The notes beneath the pieces were generated by a model that was not told the origin of the DNA, searched no databases, and was given only the letters and a program-made list of their open reading frames with translations. From positions 36,519 through 100,518 of the forward strand of contig PWDW01000060.1 in NCBI GenBank assembly GCA_003553225.1: a stretch of 64,000 nt of DNA, given 5' to 3'. The position numbers and the translations under genes were made by a program. Source of the stretch: Halanaerobiaceae bacterium. Lineage in GTDB: Bacteria; Bacillota; Halanaerobiia; Halanaerobiales; Halarsenatibacteraceae. Positions 60,268 to 64,000 of this stretch are shown here, piece by piece (the first letter of the stretch is position 1; every line of letters begins with the position of its first letter).

Positions 60268-61152
60268 GTGATGGGTGAACAACAATATAAACTCAATAAT
60301 AATCTGTCTGAAAAATTAAAAGGTGGAGTCATCATGGATGTCACTTCTCCCGAAGAAGCAGAAATAGCAGAAAAAGCGGGGGCAGTTGCCGTAATGGCTT
60401 TAGAAAGAGTTCCAGCTGAAATAAGAAAACAGGGCGGCATAGCTCGCAGTTCAGCTCCGGAAATGATAAAAGAAATTTTAAATGCTGTTGAGATCCCGGT
60501 TATGGCCAAAGCCAGAATTGGGCATTTTACAGAAGCCCAAATCCTGGAATCTTTAAATGTTGATTTCATTGATGAAAGTGAAGTTCTGACCCCTGCCGAT
60601 GAAGAAAATCATATAGATAAAATGCAATTTGAAGCACCATTCGTCTGTGGAGCCACCAATCTGGGAGAAGCGCTGCGCCGTATTGCAGAAGGAGCAGCTA
60701 TGATCAGAACAAAAGGTGAAGCCGGTACCGGTGATGTTGTAGAAGCAGTAAGACATATGAGAAAAGTACAATCACAAATTTCAAGGATATCCTCCCTGAA
60801 AAAAGAAGAACTAATGACCGAAGCTAAAAAAATGTCAGCCCCTTTTGAACTGTTAAAACTTACAGCTCAGCAGGGTAAGCTGCCGGTATTAAATTTTGCA
60901 GCCGGAGGTATCGCCACTCCAGCTGATGCTTCACTTATGATGCAGCTGGGGTCAGAAGGTATTTTTGTGGGATCAGGAATCTTCCAGTCCGATAAACCCA
61001 TGGAAAGAGCTTCCGCCATAGTTAAAGCTACAGCTAACTATGATAACCCTGATATACTGGCTGAGGTCTCAGAAAACATAGGCAAACCTATGTCCGGCCT
61101 GAGTGTAGGTAATATGGCAGATGAAGAAAAAATGGCCGGGCGGGGCTGGTAA
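60268..61152 (+). CDS. pdxS: Pyridoxal-5'-phosphate synthase, PdxS subunit
   Basis: PdxS makes PLP from ribose-5-P, glyceraldehyde-3-P and ammonia. The 294-residue TIM-barrel has [41 protein letters not shown] (catalytic Lys), [14 protein letters not shown] and [20 protein letters not shown]. The start is GTG 60268 (AAGGGG upstream), with ATG 60271 alternative. PdxT, the glutaminase usually directly after it, is absent from the next genes. Confidence 0.96.
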   Translation: MMGEQQYKLNNNLSEKLKGGVIMDVTSPEEAEIAEKAGAVAVMALERVPAEIRKQGGIARSSAPEMIKEILNAVEIPVMAKARIGHFTEAQILESLNVDFIDESEVLTPADEENHIDKMQFEAPFVCGATNLGEALRRIAEGAAMIRTKGEAGTGDVVEAVRHMRKVQSQISRISSLKKEELMTEAKKMSAPFELLKLTAQQGKLPVLNFAAGGIATPADASLMMQLGSEGIFVGSGIFQSDKPMERASAIVKATANYDNPDILAEVSENIGKPMSGLSVGNMADEEKMAGRGW

Positions 61153-61361
61153 TACTGATATAAGCTCTACAATATGAATGTGAACTGCAGTTATTCTGGA
61201 TTCAAATCTATATTATTTATTAATAGATCCCCATCAACCCCGGTAACTTCCAGTTTTTTTTGAAGTGCCGGGTTTTGTGTGCCTTGTGTTTTGGAAATGG
61301 GGACTATTTTAATAACCACCCCCGGGAGGGTATTCTCTTTATTTTTCTGTTTTTAATAAAT

Positions 61362-61383
61362 ACCTGTCACAACACCTGTCACA
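61362..61383 (+). repeat. Direct repeat upstream of the Cys-rich small protein
   Basis: ACCTGTCACA occurs twice at a 12-bp period, 17 nt before the ATG of the Cys-rich small protein. It may be an operator or chance. Confidence 0.5.
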
Positions 61384-61400
61384 TTTGAAGGGAGAGAAAA

Positions 61401-61655
61401 ATGGAAAATTCACACCGCTTTTTTTCCAATACCAGCTGTCGGGCATATCCCTGTCATGATCTACAGGATTTAAACTGTCTTTTTTGCTACTGTCCTTTAT
61501 ATTTTGTTAAATGTGAGGGTAATTACACAATACTTGAGGATGGCTCAAAAGACTGTTCTGACTGTAAACTGCCCCATATTCCAGAGAATTATGATTATAT
61601 ACTTGAACAGATTTCACAAACCATAGATAAAGGTTCTTTTAAACAGCAGATATAA
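61401..61655 (+). CDS. Cysteine-rich small domain protein
   Basis: The 84-residue protein has the pattern of the cysteine-rich small domain (PF04071-like): FFSNTSCRAYPCHD, LNCLFCYCPLYF, then C in VKCEGN and CSDCKLPHIPENYD, with eight or so Cys and a His. It probably binds zinc or an iron-sulphur cluster. In some bacteria it is fused to or near cobamide biosynthesis genes; nothing of that kind is seen here. ATG follows AGGGAG. Confidence 0.82.
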   Translation: MENSHRFFSNTSCRAYPCHDLQDLNCLFCYCPLYFVKCEGNYTILEDGSKDCSDCKLPHIPENYDYILEQISQTIDKGSFKQQI

Positions 61656-61726
61656 AAATTAATTTTAGCATTTATTCATATTTCCTTAACATTTATTTTT
61701 TATAATGATGTTGAGAGGTGAAAAAC

Positions 61727-62038
61727 ATGGATAAAAAAATATTAATTATCTCATTAAGTCTGCTTTTAATTTTTGCTGTCACCCTGGTTTACAGTTCTGT
61801 ACTGGCTGAAGAATCAAACCCCCAAAATCAGCCCTTCAGCTATGAAGCTGAAAACAGGGTGGAAGAAAGAGGCCCCGGACTCTACTGTAATATATGTGCT
61901 GATGGACCCCGTTTACTGCAGCAGAGAGAGCAGAAACAGGAAGAAAGAGAGCTTAGACACGAAAAGAGACAGTCAGAAAATGGTGAGCAAATTCAAAGAC
62001 AGCAGCGAAACAGACATCAAAAACGAGCTTTTGAGTAA
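61727..62038 (+). CDS. Small exported protein, Arg/Glu/Gln-rich
   Basis: I do not recognise this protein. Residues 1-27 look like a signal peptide or anchor (MDKKILII... VYSSVLAEE); a single CNIC pair follows (YCNICADG), and the C-terminal third is rich in Arg, Glu, Gln and His (QREQKQEERELRHEKRQ). It may bind metal or RNA or stay at the membrane. ATG 61727 has GAGAGGTG upstream; a GTG at 61718 is in frame. It is just upstream of a two-component system, ending at the terminator 62088-62134. Confidence 0.65.
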   Translation: MDKKILIISLSLLLIFAVTLVYSSVLAEESNPQNQPFSYEAENRVEERGPGLYCNICADGPRLLQQREQKQEERELRHEKRQSENGEQIQRQQRNRHQKRAFE

Positions 62039-62057
62039 AAATTTAACTTTCTTTTAA

Positions 62058-62087
62058 TTGTCTGCATTATAAAAAACATGATATAAT
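62058..62087 (+). promoter_or_regulatory. Possible promoter for the two-component system
   Basis: TTGTCT, an 18-bp spacer and a perfect TATAAT lie immediately upstream of the hairpin 62088-62134; the start of transcription would fall inside its left arm. Confidence 0.5.
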
Positions 62088-62134
62088 TAAGGATAGGAAT
62101 AAAGAATAGGAATATTCCTATCCTTATTTTTTTT
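62088..62134 (+). terminator. Rho-independent terminator after the small exported protein
   Basis: TAAGGATAGGAATA and TATTCCTATCCTTA form a perfect 14-bp stem with an 11-nt loop, followed by eight T. The loop contains a second copy of ATAGGAATA, so an alternative shorter palindrome (AGGAATATTCCT) is possible. Confidence 0.9.
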
Positions 62135-62203
62135 CCCCATTATATTTTCTTAATATAGTAGACCTTTATTTGTCCTTTTTTGCCATACATTTGGGGGGCT
62201 TTA

Positions 62204-62932
62204 ATGATTATTAACAATGATAACAACCGACATAATAATTATAAAGATGAGATTTTAATTGTTGAGGATGAAAGAAAAATCAGAAAAGTTATTCGTGGAT
62301 ATCTGGAAAAAGAAGGTTTTATGGTTAAAGAAACCTCAGAAGGAAAAAAAGCTCTAGAAATCATAAAACAGGATTCTCCCAGCCTTGTTATACTTGATTT
62401 AATGCTTCCTGATACCAGTGGAGAAAACATCTGTCAGCTTATAAGACAGGAATCAGATTTACCTATTTTAATGCTGACTGCAAAATCAAAAACAAAAAAT
62501 AAAATAAAGGGGTTAAAACTGGGAGCTGATGACTATCTGGTTAAACCTTTCGATCCTCAGGAACTAATTGCCCGTATTAAAGCCATACTGCGCCGTTCGG
62601 GGCCCCGGAATCATACTTCAGAAGTAATCATCCTGGGTCAGGATAGAATCAAAATATATCCTGAATCCGGGGAAGTAAAAGTAAAAAATAAAAATGCAGA
62701 TCTTACCGGAACAGAATTTAAAATATTATACACCCTGATAAAAAACCCCCATCAAATATTAACAAGATATCAGCTGGCCGACAGGGCCCTGGGTCTGGAA
62801 TTTGATGGCTATGACCGTACCATTGATGTACACATTAAAAATATCAGGCAGAAATTAAAATTGAAAAAGGGAGAATACATTCATACTGTATATGGTCAGG
62901 GATATAAATATGTAGGTGATCAGGTTGACTAA
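62204..62932 (+). CDS. OmpR/PhoB-family response regulator
   Basis: The ~242-residue protein has a receiver domain with acidic pair ED at 21-22, phosphoacceptor Asp65 (LVILDLMLPDTSGE), Thr in LMLTAKS and Lys in LVKPF; then a winged-helix DNA-binding domain (about 150-240, LTGTEFKILYTLIKNP, DRTIDVHIKNIRQKL, VYGQGYKYV). I chose ATG 62204 with a GGGGGG site 5 nt upstream. It is followed by, and overlaps by 8 nt, its cognate kinase. Confidence 0.95.
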   Translation: MIINNDNNRHNNYKDEILIVEDERKIRKVIRGYLEKEGFMVKETSEGKKALEIIKQDSPSLVILDLMLPDTSGENICQLIRQESDLPILMLTAKSKTKNKIKGLKLGADDYLVKPFDPQELIARIKAILRRSGPRNHTSEVIILGQDRIKIYPESGEVKVKNKNADLTGTEFKILYTLIKNPHQILTRYQLADRALGLEFDGYDRTIDVHIKNIRQKLKLKKGEYIHTVYGQGYKYVGDQVD

Positions 62933-64000
62933 AATTGGCACAAAATTATTTATAGTAATATTAGTTTTAGCTGTTGGGGGTTTAACAGCTGCCGGACTGC
63001 TGATTAATTTTCAGGTTGGCTCCTACTTTAGGGAGCATGTTTTTCGAGAACAGCAGCAGGAACTTTATGGAATCAAGGAACTTATAGAACAAAATATATA
63101 CCGGGATCAATCCTGGGCTTCAGTTGTGGAAATTCTGGAAAACTATATACACGGCAGAAGAGTCCTCCTTGAATTAGTTGATTTTGATAGTGGAGAATTA
63201 ATCTTTTCAAATCTGGAAAGAAGAGGCCAATCCCACAGACAGCATAATTTTCGTCTCCAGCAGCCCGAAAAAATTGTTATTGAAGATGGTTCTGGAGAAC
63301 CTGCCGCCCATCTTCACTGGGAACTGCAGGGCCAAAACCGCTTTGAAAACACTGATAGCAGCTACTTTATGGCCAATGTTAACAGCACAATTATCAAAGT
63401 AGCATTCTTTGTTATTATTTTAACCATCATTGTTTCCTTTTTTCTTTCCCGTTATTTCACTGAACCTCTGGTCAAGATGAACAATCTGGCAGCCGGAGTC
63501 GCAGAAGGTCAGTATGATCAAAAAATAAACCTCAATAGAAATGACGAGCTGGGAGAACTGGCCGAAGTATTAAATAAGATGAGCTCAAGGCTGGATTATC
63601 TGGAAAAAACACGAGAAGAATCAACCAGTGATCTGGCTCATGAGCTGCGAACACCTCTGACCATAATTTCAAATTATCTTTGTGCCATGGAAGACGGTGT
63701 ACTGCCTCTGGAAAAGGAAACACTCATTGAAATGAAAGAAGAGATTAACAGGCTTCTGAAACTGGTGGATCGTCTGGAAGAACTTGCGGAAACTGAAGAA
63801 AAAATTCTCAACCTGAATAAACAATCTGTTGATCTTCAGAAAATAACTCAAAATATTATCTCCTTTTACAAACAGGAAGCAAAACAAAAAAACATAGAAC
63901 TTAAATTTCTCTGTATAGGAGATCTTTTCACCATAAAAGGGGACCAAAATGGTTTAAAAACAATTATTGTAAACCTCCTCAGCAATGCTGTGAAATACAC
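62925..64000 (+). CDS. Sensor histidine kinase, 3' end outside window
   Basis: A frame starting with TTG at 62925 (AGGTGA 5-6 nt upstream; overlapping the regulator stop) runs to the right edge. It has an N-terminal membrane helix (about 5-25), an extracytoplasmic sensor part, a second helix (about 155-175), a HAMP-like segment (FTEPLVKMNNLAAGV to VLNKMSSRL) and the H-box DLAHELRTPLTIISNYL (about 236-252), then NGLKTIIVNLLSNAVKY (N-box). It phosphorylates the upstream regulator; its signal is unknown. It was easy to miss because it lacks an ATG start. Confidence 0.93.
   Translation, partial: MTKIGTKLFIVILVLAVGGLTAAGLLINFQVGSYFREHVFREQQQELYGIKELIEQNIYRDQSWASVVEILENYIHGRRVLLELVDFDSGELIFSNLERRGQSHRQHNFRLQQPEKIVIEDGSGEPAAHLHWELQGQNRFENTDSSYFMANVNSTIIKVAFFVIILTIIVSFFLSRYFTEPLVKMNNLAAGVAEGQYDQKINLNRNDELGELAEVLNKMSSRLDYLEKTREESTSDLAHELRTPLTIISNYLCAMEDGVLPLEKETLIEMKEEINRLLKLVDRLEELAETEEKILNLNKQSVDLQKITQNIISFYKQEAKQKNIELKFLCIGDLFTIKGDQNGLKTIIVNLLSNAVKY

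Noticed and set aside
61330..61360. CCCCCGGGAGGG followed by T-rich sequence as a pdxS terminator
   Set aside because: The best stem I can draw is about 4 bp, too weak to support.

Overview
This window most likely comes from an outer-membrane-bearing ('diderm') member of the Firmicutes, probably of the halophilic anaerobic order Halanaerobiales. The housekeeping order pyrG / fba / rho / rpmE / prfA / prmC / ywlC / ywlE / rpiB / atp operon / murA is the classic low-GC Gram-positive order (compare Bacillus subtilis). It is combined with a complete lipid A-Kdo pathway, Lpt transport, BamA, TamB and Skp/OmpH proteins. Acidic tails or insertions on ribosomal protein L31, AtpA and AtpD fit a salt-adapted proteome. 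The organism assignment is inference; no rRNA or tRNA gene was seen.

Layout: 1-19945 (minus strand) is an outer-membrane block read from a SpoIVB-type S55 protease-domain protein through tamB, bamA, two ompH/skp genes flanking a coiled-coil membrane protein, lpxD, a fused lptF/G-lptD gene, lptA, lpxC, fabZ, lpxA, lpxI, lpxB and a partial lptC at the left edge. 20081-30630 holds murA, a YueI-family gene and an F-type ATP synthase operon with two c-subunit genes. 30931-37592 holds ywlE-rpiB (fused), ywlC, prmC, prfA, a DUF1385 gene, rpmE and rho. 37826-47008 holds fba, a Cys-rich protein, a crotonase-family gene, pyrG, argS, a flavodoxin, thioredoxin and an M18 aminopeptidase. 47167-55523 is the second envelope block: waaA, lpxL, kdsD, kdsA, kdsB, lpxK, an LPLAT-family gene and msbA. 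55608-60038 holds hutP, nadE, a receptor-like pseudokinase and pgi. From 60268 the strand switches to plus: pdxS, two small cysteine-containing proteins, and a two-component system whose kinase runs off the right edge.

How the genes cooperate: LpxA/C/D/I/B make the tetraacyl disaccharide-1-P precursor (LpxI replaces LpxH), LpxK phosphorylates it, KdsD/A/B make CMP-Kdo, WaaA adds Kdo and LpxL acylates. MsbA flips the product and LptC/F/G/A/D carry it to the surface. BamA, TamB and Skp handle outer-membrane proteins. Only LptB (probably beyond the left edge) and the first Kdo step (arabinose-5-P is made by KdsD, so only PEP and ribulose-5-P are needed) lie outside.

Most notable observations: (i) one ORF encodes an LptF/G permease followed by an internal signal-peptide-like segment and a whole LptD; (ii) the ATP synthase operon has a normal Na+-type c subunit and a second c subunit in which the essential ion-binding Glu is Ala and the conserved Gln is Met; (iii) a YwlE-type phosphatase is fused in frame to RpiB, with a strong internal ribosome-binding site; (iv) a roughly 110-bp MITE-like element occurs twice in inverted orientation around the ATP synthase genes; (v) a transmembrane pseudokinase lies between pgi and nadE.
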